Below are positions 44,855-53,074 of a stretch of DNA of 53,856 bases, piece by piece. The notes under the pieces are model-generated. The model had not been told where the DNA came from. It worked only from the letters and a program-made list of their open reading frames with translations, and did not search any database. The stretch's first letter is position 1; each line of letters begins with the position of its first letter. The stretch is from assembly GCF_004119445.1 (NCBI RefSeq), contig NZ_QICI01000018.1, positions 1 to 53,856 of the forward strand. The letters are read 5' to 3'. The translations under genes were made by a program, and so were the position numbers. This DNA comes from Chryseobacterium sp. CH21. GTDB lineage: Bacteria > Bacteroidota > Bacteroidia > Flavobacteriales > Weeksellaceae.

Positions 44855-45511
44855 ATGAAGAAGATTTTAACAGCATTCTTACTGCTGTGTTTTACTATTG
44901 CCTTTTCTCAGGAAAATAAACCCATGTTCTGGCAGGACATTCAGGAGTTCAAAAAACAGGATCAGCAAAACCCGCCACAAAAGGATGCTATCCTATTTCT
45001 GGGAAGCTCATCATTCACCAAATGGACTGATATAGCAGATTATTTTCCGGGTAAAACAATTATCAACAGAGGATTCGGGGGGTCAAGGCTTACAGATCTT
45101 AATGATTTTTCGAATGATCTTTTAGCACCTTATCAGCCGAAACAGATTATTATTTACTGTGGTGAAAATGACTTTGCAGACAATCATCAGCTAAAAGCAA
45201 AAGTAGTCGTAGACCGATATAAAGCTTTCTACAAAAAAATACGTGAGCGATTTCCTAATATTGAAATAGACTATATCTCAATTAAATATTCGCCAAGCAG
45301 AGAAGTGATCTGGCCGCAAATGAAAATTGCCAATAAAAAGATCGCTGCTTTTATGAAAAAAGAACCGAACGCTGAATTCATTGATGTTACAAAAGCAATG
45401 GAAGACCCTAGCGGAAATGTAAGAAAAGATATTTTTGTGGAAGACATGCTTCACTTTAAGCCGGAGGGATATAAAATCTGGGCGAAAGTGATTACGCCTT
45501 ACCTGAAATAA
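44855..45511 (+). CDS. SGNH/GDSL hydrolase, secreted
   Basis: 218 residues with signal peptide MKKILTAFLLLCFTIAFSQ. The four SGNH blocks are present: FLGSSSFTKW (catalytic Ser51-52 area), NRGFGGSRL (Gly), GENDFAD (Asn) and DMLHFKPEGY (Asp-His). It should hydrolyse an ester or remove acetyl groups from a sugar or glycan in the periplasm. The TPR protein follows 10 bases later and is probably cotranscribed. Confidence 0.85.
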   Translation: MKKILTAFLLLCFTIAFSQENKPMFWQDIQEFKKQDQQNPPQKDAILFLGSSSFTKWTDIADYFPGKTIINRGFGGSRLTDLNDFSNDLLAPYQPKQIIIYCGENDFADNHQLKAKVVVDRYKAFYKKIRERFPNIEIDYISIKYSPSREVIWPQMKIANKKIAAFMKKEPNAEFIDVTKAMEDPSGNVRKDIFVEDMLHFKPEGYKIWAKVITPYLK

Positions 45512-45521
45512 ACTACAACCC

Positions 45522-46486
45522 ATGATACAAAAAACAATAACCATTTTATGCTCTGTTTTACTGTATTCTCTTTCATTTTCTCAGGAAAAACCGAATGAAA
45601 AAACAGTTCTTCAGGAACTTTCGGAAAACGCCTGCAAATGTGCTGATTCTATTTCTCTGTCTAACAGAAAGAAAGAAGATATCATTAAAGATGTTCACGG
45701 ATGTATAGACAAGTACACGGGAGCACTTCAGATCTCAACCCTTTTGAAAGGAGCAGAAAAACAGTCTGAAAACGTAAAAGAAGTAAACGGGAAAAAGCAG
45801 GTTAACCTGACTTTTAATACCAATAAGGATTCAAAGCAGTATAAGGACAGCTATAATGAAATTGAGCGTTATCTGATGCAACACTGTGAGAGCGTAAAAA
45901 GAGCTACCACCACATCAGAAACCAGCTATGATAAGTTCTCAAAAAATCAAACAGCTCTTGATTTCTACCAGAAAGCGGTAGATGCCTCCAAACAGGAAAA
46001 CTGGAAGGACGCCATTCAGAATTATGAGCAGGCTGTAAAGGCTGATCCGAAATTTATTTATGCATGGGATAATCTGGGAATCTGCTACAGAAGAGTTGGA
46101 GAATATGATAAGGCTTTGAATGCTTATAAACAATCATTAAATGTAGATCCTAAAGGTAAAATGCCTTTACAGAATATTGCAATAGCCTATATTTACAAAA
46201 AAGAATATCAGAAAGCTATTGATGCCTATCATGATTTTGATAAAGTATATCCCAATGATCCGGAAGTTTATTATGGAATAGGACAAATCTACTTCACTCA
46301 TTTGAAAGATAATGAAAAAGACTTGACTATATCTGCAAAGCATACAGAATCTACAATGAACAGAAATCTCCTTACCGATCTGACGCAGAAGCTGTAATAA
46401 GCCGTATCTACAAGGGCATGAAAGAGGAGGGCAAAACAGATAAGTTTAAAGAAATTTTAAAGAGCAATAACATTCAATCTGATTAA
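45522..46486 (+). pseudogene. Secreted TPR-repeat protein, frameshifted near the C-terminus
   Basis: The uninterrupted frame (45522-46397, 291 residues) has a signal peptide (LYSLSFSQ), a Cys-rich N-terminal domain with ACKCADSI, and TPR repeats from ~145 (AIQNYEQAVKADPKFIYAWDNLGICY; ALNAYKQSLNVDPKGKMPLQNIAIAY). Its last ~33 residues (DLTISAKHTESTMNR...) do not look like TPR. In another frame the DNA from 46322 reads LDYICKAYRIYNEQKS and then SDAEAVISRIYKGMKEEG to a stop at 46486, a natural TPR ending. One missing base around the A5-G run (46315-46320) explains it; the full protein would be ~321 residues. It is the second gene of the SGNH hydrolase unit. Confidence 0.75.
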
Positions 46487-46491
46487 AAATA

Positions 46492-46518
46492 AAAACTCCC
46501 GGACAATCCGGGAGTTTT
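46492..46518. terminator. Bidirectional terminator between the TPR gene and the DEAD-box helicase gene
   Basis: An 11-bp stem AAAACTCCCGG/CCGGGAGTTTT with ACAAT loop, A-rich on the left. It serves both convergent genes. Confidence 0.9.
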
Positions 46519-46522
46519 CGTT

Positions 46523-47875
46523 TTATTTCTTTCTTTTCGATTTCGAAATGGCTTTCTGCTGAGCTCTGTTGGCTCCAAACTTCTTAGGTGCCTTTCTTTT
46601 CGAAGGTCCACCCCAGTTTTCTTTTGTATTTTTAGCTTTCTTCTCGTGGAATGCGCCTCCTCCCTCATTCAGTTTTACCTGTGCAGGATTTTTCATGACC
46701 ACCTGATCTTCTTCAGCGGCGATCTTTTTAGGATTAATCTTAACTTCCTCCGGGAATTCATTAAACTTCAAATCTTTATCCATCAACAGCTCAATATCGA
46801 GGATCAAAGGTTCTTCTTTTTTAGTAACAAAAGTAACTGCCTTTCCTTCTTTATCTGCTCTACCTGTTCTACCAATTCTGTGAATATACTGCTCCGGGAT
46901 ATCAGGTGTTTCAAAATTGATTACATGGGTAATGTTTGAAATATCAAGACCTCTTGCCATTACATCCGTTGTAATCAAACCTCTGATCTCTTCATTTTCA
47001 AAGCTTTTCATAGCTTTCAATCTGTAATTCTGAGATTTGTTCGAGTGAATCACATCAAATTGTTCAGGGAAAAGCTCATCAATTTTAGTAAAAAGCAGAT
47101 CTGCGTGTTTTTTATTATTGTTAAAAATCAACACTTTAGACATATCTGCATTATTTTTCAGCAAATGCTCCAATAAGTTGATCTTAGTATTGAAGTTTTC
47201 AACTTTATAACCCGTCTGCTCAATTTTTTCAAGCGGTGTTCCGGATTTTGCCAATGAAATTTCAATTGGATTGGCGAAATAGACATCCAGCATTTCATCC
47301 ACGGCTTCTGTCATGGTGGCTGAGAAAAGAATATTCTGTCTCTTCTCTTTCATCATTTCAAAAATATGGGTAAGCTGTGGTCTGAAACCTAAGTTAAGCA
47401 TCTCATCAAATTCATCAATAATCAGCTTCTGAACTTCTTTCAGGGAAATCGCATTGTCTATGGCAAGATCCATCACTCTTCCCGGTGTTCCTACCAAAAT
47501 ATCGCAACCATCATTAAATAATAGCTTTTGCGTATTGATATTTTTCCCACCATATATTCCAATTACTCTTGCAGTAATATTTTCTGTCAGTTTCTCAAGG
47601 ATTTCAGTTACCTGCACCACCAATTCTCTTGTAGGAACAAGTACCAAAACAGTTGGATTTCCTGTTTTGCTGTATTTCCATGTTTTTAGAACGGGTAAAA
47701 GATAAGCTAATGTTTTCCCAGTTCCGGTTTGTGCAATTCCCATTACATCTCTTCCCGAAAGAATAGGTTTTAAGCTCTTCTCCTGAATCGGTGTAGGTTC
47801 AAATAATTCCAAATCCGCTAAAACATCAAGAATTTTAACCGGAAGGTCAAAATCTGCAAAAGTGAGTTTTTCCAT
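46523..47875 (-). CDS. DEAD-box RNA helicase (DEFD variant)
   Basis: 450 residues. The Q-motif is FEPTPIQEKSL, motif I AQTGTGKT at 48-55, Ia PTRELVVQ, motif II DEFD at 154-157 in place of the usual DEAD, motif III SAT, and VI HRIGRTGR. The two RecA-like domains are followed by a basic tail (KSKRKK) that likely binds RNA. It unwinds RNA structure in ribosome assembly or decay. The Ala-to-Phe change in motif II keeps both metal-binding acidic residues, so ATPase activity should remain. Transcription starts close to the ATG (TATCTTTG at 47880-47887). Confidence 0.9.
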   Translation of the reverse strand: MEKLTFADFDLPVKILDVLADLELFEPTPIQEKSLKPILSGRDVMGIAQTGTGKTLAYLLPVLKTWKYSKTGNPTVLVLVPTRELVVQVTEILEKLTENITARVIGIYGGKNINTQKLLFNDGCDILVGTPGRVMDLAIDNAISLKEVQKLIIDEFDEMLNLGFRPQLTHIFEMMKEKRQNILFSATMTEAVDEMLDVYFANPIEISLAKSGTPLEKIEQTGYKVENFNTKINLLEHLLKNNADMSKVLIFNNNKKHADLLFTKIDELFPEQFDVIHSNKSQNYRLKAMKSFENEEIRGLITTDVMARGLDISNITHVINFETPDIPEQYIHRIGRTGRADKEGKAVTFVTKKEEPLILDIELLMDKDLKFNEFPEEVKINPKKIAAEEDQVVMKNPAQVKLNEGGGAFHEKKAKNTKENWGGPSKRKAPKKFGANRAQQKAISKSKRKK

Positions 47876-47879
47876 TTTG

Positions 47880-47887
47880 CAAAGATA
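47880..47887 (-). promoter_or_regulatory. -7 promoter box of the helicase gene
   Basis: TATCTTTG, a perfect TAnnTTTG box on the reverse strand, 4 bases from the ATG. The message is probably leaderless or nearly so. Confidence 0.5.
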
Positions 47888-47999
47888 GGTATTTAATTAG
47901 AAGTTGAAAATTAGAGGTAAGGAATTGATCAATAGTGAATGTTGCTTCGCAAGTGAATTGTCAATTTTTCTGAAGATAAAAAAACAAAAAACTCTAGTT

Positions 48000-48043
48000 A
48001 TCCGGAAAATAAATGATTAACCAGCAACCAGCAACAAATTAAC
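48000..48043. repeat. Dispersed word repeat, copy C
   Basis: AACCAGCAACAAATTAAC at 48026-48043 is identical to 6021-6038 in copy A. It follows a short run of related words in the non-coding space after the unknown secreted-protein gene. Confidence 0.55.
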
Positions 48044-48046
48044 TCT

Positions 48047-48556
48047 TTAATTTACTTTTACGCTATTGACTTTGATTTTAATATCATCATCTTCCCATTT
48101 GCTGGAAGTAACAATAACATATCCTTTCTTTTTCGGATCTTTTTTGATAGGGAATTTATCCTCTTCCCATTGATTACAATGAGTTGAAATAGACGGCAAT
48201 AAGGGTTTCCAGCCTGTTTTACTCAAAGTATACACGTAAAATGGATGCCAGCAGCTGGTGCACCAATTGGGATAAAAGCCGACCTCCTCCTTTCCATCAC
48301 CATTAAGATCTCCCAAATTATACAAACTTCCCTGATTTGCAGGTGTAATCGTTATAGGCTTTATATTTTTATCGCTAAAATAAATGGTTGTTTCACACTT
48401 TCCTTCACACTCATCATCACAGTCAGTGACTTTTGTGTAAGCGTATTCTTTTGTTCCGTTTCCGTCAAAATCTCCCTGGAGCTTCTCTCCATTTCCCTGT
48501 TGAGCCATACAATATGAGCTGAACAAGGTGATTGTCGTTATAATAAGTGTTTTCAT
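48047..48556 (-). CDS. Hypothetical secreted FG-GAP-like protein
   Basis: 169 residues with signal peptide MKTLIITTITLFSSYCMAQQ. It has two Asp-rich loops of FG-GAP/calcium-binding type: GDFDGNGTKEYAYTKVTDCDDECEGKCE and LGDLNGDGKEEVGFYPN. The former contains three close cysteines (CDDECEGKC). A surface or periplasmic binding protein is likely, but I know no function. It lies between the helicase and ABC1-kinase genes and appears to be transcribed alone. Confidence 0.7.
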   Translation of the reverse strand: MKTLIITTITLFSSYCMAQQGNGEKLQGDFDGNGTKEYAYTKVTDCDDECEGKCETTIYFSDKNIKPITITPANQGSLYNLGDLNGDGKEEVGFYPNWCTSCWHPFYVYTLSKTGWKPLLPSISTHCNQWEEDKFPIKKDPKKKGYVIVTSSKWEDDDIKIKVNSVKVN

Positions 48557-48694
48557 TGGGTTCGGGTTATGGGTTATGGGGTTCGGGTACGAGTTATAAG
48601 TTAAAAATTAAATGAAAGTTTTACAATTTTACATACTGCATTATAACCTAAAATATGAATATGAACTTGAATCACGAATCACGTAACCCGTGTA
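48557..48694. other. Repeat-like intergenic words
   Basis: The ~140-base gap between the secreted-protein gene and the kinase gene consists largely of GGGTTCGGG/GGGTTATGGG and GAATCACGAATCACG words. They resemble the style of copies A-C but share no long exact match. Confidence 0.4.
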
Positions 48695-50341
48695 TCATTT
48701 TCTGGTTACTCTCAATAGAAGGATTATGACTAAAAGGATTGAAAAGATAAAACCTAAGACCGCTACTAAAGATAATTCTCCTATTCTGGGACCGGATTCT
48801 GAAGTGAAAACAATAGAAGTGGCAATGATATTAGCTCCTAAAATCATGGCCAGAATGAGATTAACCACGCTGGATTTGATCAGCTGGTTCGTTTTTTCTA
48901 TATTTTTGATCTCACTGGAAACGGTGAACTTGTTTTCATCCAGTTTTTGAAGAACAGAACGAAGCTCTTTCGGGATTTCATCCACGTTATCTGTGAAATT
49001 CATCATTCGATCCATTCCTGTTTTTAAAAGATTTTTAGGGCTGATCTTTCTGGTGAAAATTTTCTTTGTGTAGGGATGAAGACTTTTTACAATATCCAGA
49101 TCCGGATTGATATTTCTCCCAACGCCTTCTATCAGGCTGATTCCTTTAAATAAAAGATAAAAATAATCCGGCATATAAAGCCTGTTGTCTTTTAAAATGT
49201 CCTTCATCTTATTGATGATCACCTGTACATTAATATCCTGTAATGATGAGCTGTGAACGAAATTCAGAATATCATCCACATCATTTTCAAATCTTCTTTC
49301 ATCAGGGATTTCATAGCTTACCGCCATTTTCTTGAGATAGCGAACAATTTTATGGGAGTTTTTAGCGACAAAACTTACGATAAGATTTTCAAGAATTTCT
49401 TTATCATTAGGTTGAATTTTTCCTACCGCACCAAAATCAATGAAAACAATTTTACCATCTTTTTTCACTAAGATATTTCCGGCATGAGGATCGGCATGAA
49501 AAAATCCATAGTCTAAAATCTGCGATACAAAAAGCCTTAATCCTGTTTCAGAAACTTTTACCGGATCAATACCATTAGCCAGGAGAACAGATTTGTCCGT
49601 TACTTTTATCCCGTCAATAAACTCCATACAAAGAATATTATTATTGGAAAACTCCTCATAAACATTTGGAACGTAGGTTTCTTTATTATTTTTAAAATTA
49701 AGACGGAACTGCAGAATATTATTTCTTTCATTCGTTAAGGAAACTTCCTCCAGCAATGATTTTTCAAAGGTAGAGATGGCCTGTTTCATATTAAGCTTCT
49801 CTCCTATCTCCGAATAGGCAGATATCAGCTTTTCAATATCTTTGATTAAAAGCAAATCATCTTCAATGACTGACTGTACATCTGGTTTTCTGAGCTTTAA
49901 AATAACCGGGCTGCCATCTTTTAAAACCGCTTTATACACCTGAGCAATGGAAGCCGTAGCTAAAGGCTCTTTCTGAATTTCAAGAAAATAATCTTTAACG
50001 GAAATATTAAATTCACTTTCCAATGCTTCTTCTACATCCATATCTACTGTTTCCACTTTGTCCTGAAGTTTCTGCAGCTCCTGAATGAGTTCCGGTGGCA
50101 AAAGGTCTTCCCTATTGCTGAATGACTGTCCAAGCTTCACAAAAGTAGGTCCCAGCTCTTCAAGAGCCAGTCTTATTCTTTCGTAAACCGTTCCTTTTGA
50201 AATAATTTCATCAGAATTGGATGTATCTTCCTGCTTATTTCCTCCGTTCATTCTTGCCAGCATATCTTTAAATCCATATTTACTCAATACGGAAATCAAT
50301 CTGGCGGATCTTTTCAGTTTTCTTTGCTGCTTGTCAAACAT
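48695..50341 (-). CDS. ABC1/UbiB-family atypical kinase
   Basis: 548 residues with the UbiB family marks: GPTFVKLGQSFSNREDLLPPEL (the KxGQ and ExD elements), ATASIAQVYKAVLKDG (Ala-rich nucleotide loop), VILKLRKP (Lys), HADPHAGNIL (catalytic loop) and VFIDFGAVG (DFG-like). The C-terminal ~50 residues form two membrane helices. Relatives help make or move isoprenoid quinones; flavobacteria use menaquinone, so a quinone-linked role is an inference. It is divergent from the Cys-rich peptide gene and is transcribed alone. Confidence 0.85.
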   Translation of the reverse strand: MFDKQQRKLKRSARLISVLSKYGFKDMLARMNGGNKQEDTSNSDEIISKGTVYERIRLALEELGPTFVKLGQSFSNREDLLPPELIQELQKLQDKVETVDMDVEEALESEFNISVKDYFLEIQKEPLATASIAQVYKAVLKDGSPVILKLRKPDVQSVIEDDLLLIKDIEKLISAYSEIGEKLNMKQAISTFEKSLLEEVSLTNERNNILQFRLNFKNNKETYVPNVYEEFSNNNILCMEFIDGIKVTDKSVLLANGIDPVKVSETGLRLFVSQILDYGFFHADPHAGNILVKKDGKIVFIDFGAVGKIQPNDKEILENLIVSFVAKNSHKIVRYLKKMAVSYEIPDERRFENDVDDILNFVHSSSLQDINVQVIINKMKDILKDNRLYMPDYFYLLFKGISLIEGVGRNINPDLDIVKSLHPYTKKIFTRKISPKNLLKTGMDRMMNFTDNVDEIPKELRSVLQKLDENKFTVSSEIKNIEKTNQLIKSSVVNLILAMILGANIIATSIVFTSESGPRIGELSLVAVLGFIFSILLVIILLLRVTRK

Positions 50342-50551
50342 AGTGTATCAATAGTAGGTGCAATTTACTCCAAAAATTGTTCCTTTATGAAAAGAATAAT
50401 TATAACAACATCAACACATGAAATTAAAAACAACAACACATAATTAGCTTTTTAAAGCATTAAATTCATCATAAAAACAAAAAACCATCATATGTTGTAA
50501 AAATTAATATATTTACAGCGTACAAATAAAACCAACCAAAAGTATTAGAAC
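50342..50551. other. Divergent promoter region of the kinase and peptide genes
   Basis: AT-rich spacer of ~210 bases. A TATATTTA box near 50509, about 36 bases before the peptide ATG, is one base from the -7 consensus. Nothing else was recognised. Confidence 0.35.
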
Positions 50552-50716
50552 ATGAAAAATTTACGTAACAACAAACTTTCAAGAGCGCAATTAAAAGGGA
50601 TTGCAGGAAGCGGAATCATTATCGGAAACTGCTCCAACCAATGCTGCCCAACAGACGGAAGACCAAGATGTCCAAGACTGATCTGCCCTGCTGTAGTATG
50701 TCCTGAGTACATGTAA
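50552..50716 (+). CDS. 54-residue Cys-rich leader-type peptide (bacteriocin/RiPP-like)
   Basis: A short gene. It begins MKNLRNNKLSRAQLKGIAGS, which resembles flavobacterial bacteriocin-like precursors (MKNLKKLSR-x-x-LKxIxGG leaders). The GIAGSG end stands where a double-Gly-type cleavage site would be. The remaining ~33 residues hold six Cys (27, 31, 32, 40, 45 and 50) with Pro and Arg, e.g. CCPTDGRPRCPRLICP. That suits a disulfide-rich or modified core. The ATG follows an AT-rich leader, and a good terminator lies 30 bases after the stop, so it is a real single-gene unit. I see no modifying enzyme or peptidase-ABC exporter nearby, so the function is unproved. Confidence 0.65.
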   Translation: MKNLRNNKLSRAQLKGIAGSGIIIGNCSNQCCPTDGRPRCPRLICPAVVCPEYM

Positions 50717-50745
50717 TCCACTCAAAGAAATTTTAGGTAAAATAA

Positions 50746-50771
50746 AAACAGAATGCTTTCGCATTCTGTTT
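50746..50771. terminator. Bidirectional terminator between the peptide and nitrilase genes
   Basis: An 11-bp perfect stem AAACAGAATGC/GCATTCTGTTT with TTTC loop, A-rich before and T-rich after. Confidence 0.9.
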
Positions 50772-50773
50772 TG

Positions 50774-52282
50774 TTATTTAAGATAGGTTTCATACAGATC
50801 TTTTCTGCGGTCTTTCATGACTTGAACAGAGCCGTTGTGGTGAAGATCTTTTAACAGATTAAGGTCTACATCCACAATCAGTGTCATTTCTGTATTGGGA
50901 GTAGCTTCACCTTTCACAGCATTGGACGGGAAAGCAAAATCTGAAGGGGTAAATACTGCGGCTTGTCCAAACTGGATATCCATATTATTGACCTTCGGAA
51001 GGTTTCCTACGCAACCAGCGATCGCTACATAACATTCATTTTCTATGGCTCTTGCAGCGGCACAGTGGCGAACTCTCATGTAGGCGTTTTGAGTGTCTGT
51101 CAGATACGGTACAAACAGGATTTTCATCCCCTGATCGGCCAGAATTCTTGGTAATTCCGGGAATTCTACGTCATAGCAGATAACAAGTCCTATTTTCCCG
51201 CAGTCGGTATCAAAAACTTTGATTTCATTTCCGCCTTTCATTCCATAATATCTCTTTTCGTTTGGCGTAATGTGAATTTTCCTGTATTCATCCATACGGC
51301 CGTCACGGTGAAGAAGATAGCTTACGTTGTACAAATCATTATTTTCGTTATCAAAAACAGGCATACTTCCGGAAATAATATTCACGTTGTAGCTGATCGC
51401 CAGCTCAGAAATCTTTAGTTTGATCTGCTCTGTAAGCTTGGCCAGTTCTATCATACTGTCTCTTTCGGAAAGATTGTTGAAAGGAGCCAACAGCGGCGTG
51501 TTGAAGAGCTCAGGGAAAAGGACAAAATCAGATTTGTAATCTCCCATCACATTCACGAAGAATTCTACCTGCTCATAAAAGGCTTCTATGTCTTTAAAAG
51601 TTCTCATCTGCCATTGTACCAATCCAAGGCGGATAATGCTGTCTTGCATGGTATTGGGCTTTCTGCTGTAATAGATGTTGTTCCATTGCAAAAGAACTGC
51701 ATTTTCCCTTGAAGCTTCATCTTCCGGAAGGTATTTTTTCAGGATTCTTATCGGAAGAAAGTTATTGGAAAGCTGGAAAGACAATACCGGATCATAAATC
51801 TCTTTATCTCTTACTTTTCGGATATATTCTCTTGGAGAAAACTCATGGCTGTATTTATGGTAATTCGGTATTCTTCCGCCTAGGACAATAGATTTTAGAT
51901 TTAATAATTCACAAAGTTCTTTCCTTGCATCATACAGCCTTCTTCCCAAACGCAGTTCACGAAACTCCGGATCTACAAAGACTTCTATTCCATAAAGGAC
52001 GTTTCCTGTGGAAGTATGGGTATTGAATGTATAATTTCCCGTAATATCACTATAGGTATGATCATCCCCGAATTCATCGTAATTCACAATGATAGAAAGC
52101 GCTACAGCAGCCAGCTTTCCATCTACGGTAATACAGATCTGTCCGTTCGGGAACATTTTTGTAAGCTTATCTATACTTTTTTTGGACCAAATGGACTCCG
52201 ACATTTGCGGGTAGGCCCTTTTCATCGTTTCCGCCAGCTCATTATAATCCTGAAGGGTCAGGTTTCTTGTTTCTATTTGCAT
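50774..52282 (-). CDS. Fused GNAT acetyltransferase and nitrilase-family hydrolase
   Basis: 502 residues in two domains. The N-terminal ~200 form a GNAT fold: FVDPEFRELRLGRRLYDARKEL (97-123) is the acetyl-CoA-binding R-x-x-x-G pattern. From ~215 comes a carbon-nitrogen hydrolase with the Glu258-Lys335-Cys369 triad: VLFPELF, YRKIHITPNE and GLVICYDVEFPE. Both halves look complete. The enzyme should break an amide or nitrile with the second domain and acetylate with the first; natural substrates are unknown. The fusion occurs in other bacteria as a single gene, so the chain is not an artefact. It converges with the peptide gene. Confidence 0.85.
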   Translation of the reverse strand: MQIETRNLTLQDYNELAETMKRAYPQMSESIWSKKSIDKLTKMFPNGQICITVDGKLAAVALSIIVNYDEFGDDHTYSDITGNYTFNTHTSTGNVLYGIEVFVDPEFRELRLGRRLYDARKELCELLNLKSIVLGGRIPNYHKYSHEFSPREYIRKVRDKEIYDPVLSFQLSNNFLPIRILKKYLPEDEASRENAVLLQWNNIYYSRKPNTMQDSIIRLGLVQWQMRTFKDIEAFYEQVEFFVNVMGDYKSDFVLFPELFNTPLLAPFNNLSERDSMIELAKLTEQIKLKISELAISYNVNIISGSMPVFDNENNDLYNVSYLLHRDGRMDEYRKIHITPNEKRYYGMKGGNEIKVFDTDCGKIGLVICYDVEFPELPRILADQGMKILFVPYLTDTQNAYMRVRHCAAARAIENECYVAIAGCVGNLPKVNNMDIQFGQAAVFTPSDFAFPSNAVKGEATPNTEMTLIVDVDLNLLKDLHHNGSVQVMKDRRKDLYETYLK

Positions 52283-52371
52283 TTGATGTAATTTTACTTA
52301 AATTTAGTGAAAATATTTTACTTCAATCCTTATAGAAAAGTACTTCCCAATCATTTATACAAAATTTAACA

Positions 52372-52758
52372 GTGGATATCTCTAAAATTTTACAAACAGC
52401 TGTTCATTCAGATAATTACTGGAAACATTCTAATTTTAGCTTTATAATGGAAACACTTAAACCCCATTATAATATTAATATAGAAATGGATACAGAAAAA
52501 GTTGTTGTTCTGCTCTTAGGAGATAAAACCATCGGATACATCTGTTTGAATTATCCTCTGATTTTTATAGAAAGTCAATATGCTTTAGAAGTAAAAAATA
52601 TTCGGCATACATTTCATGATATAGAATACATTATGGTCGATATGCTATCTAATCCCTATCTGTCTGTAGATCCTGATTTTTATAATGCTTATTTTGATTT
52701 TATGGAAAACCTGAATGCTTTTTCTGCTGAAGATTTTTACTTTTACAATGTAAATTAA
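52372..52758 (+). CDS. Hypothetical protein
   Basis: 128 residues, with no signal peptide, membrane helix or known motif. The start is a GTG at 52372; the frame is open upstream to a TAG at 52333 but with no ATG. The text reads as alternating strands and helices (VVVLLLGDKTIGYICLNYPLIFIE), with an acidic, aromatic C-terminus. A soluble cytoplasmic protein of unknown role. It is divergent from the nitrilase fusion and followed by the REP-like repeats. Confidence 0.5.
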   Translation: MDISKILQTAVHSDNYWKHSNFSFIMETLKPHYNINIEMDTEKVVVLLLGDKTIGYICLNYPLIFIESQYALEVKNIRHTFHDIEYIMVDMLSNPYLSVDPDFYNAYFDFMENLNAFSAEDFYFYNVN

Positions 52759-52790
52759 AAATCATTCTTGTCCGATTAAATTAAAGCGTA

Positions 52791-52950
52791 ATTAACAGGT
52801 CGCTCCTCTAGAGCTTTGTTTTGTATGGGAACATCTTTTTTTCTACTAACAGCAGATCCCGACGGGATCAAATCCAGCTCCACTGGGAGCTAACTGTTAA
52901 TAGGACATATTTGTTTTAAAATTATAGCTCCGGAGGAGCGGCCTGTTAAT
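52791..52950. repeat. REP-like cluster of three GGAGC...CTGTTAAT units
   Basis: Three units of one pattern, AGCTCC-n-GGAGC then a short spacer and CTGTTAAT. Unit 1 lies inverted at 52791-52815, unit 2 at 52876-52902 (AGCTCC/GGAGCT stem with ACTG loop), and unit 3 at 52926-52950. Units 1 and 3 match at 22 of 25 bases in inverted orientation. Between them is GATCCC-GAC-GGGATC at 52856-52870. This fills the ~350-base gap between the hypothetical gene and the IS. It is typical of repetitive extragenic palindromes, not a gene. Confidence 0.7.
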
Positions 52951-53074
52951 TCATGATGTACCATTATTTTTATTTTAAGAATCTTTTATGCTATACATCA
53001 GCCAATGTTTCGCATAATTTAAACTTGTTTTCAGCATCTGAAATTTAAGACAGGATTGGTAACAAAAAAATCCC

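Noticed and set aside
22600..46400. Programmed ribosomal frameshifting as the general cause of the seven split genes
   Set aside because: All would need the same -1 slip, but the subtilase (ACT TTG) site is not slippery and none of the families is known for recoding. One missing base in the sequence is simpler.
48695..52282. ABC1 kinase and nitrilase fusion as modification enzymes for the Cys-rich peptide
   Set aside because: One is divergent and the other convergent with its own terminator between; both are common housekeeping-type genes, so the neighbourhood is not evidence of a pathway.
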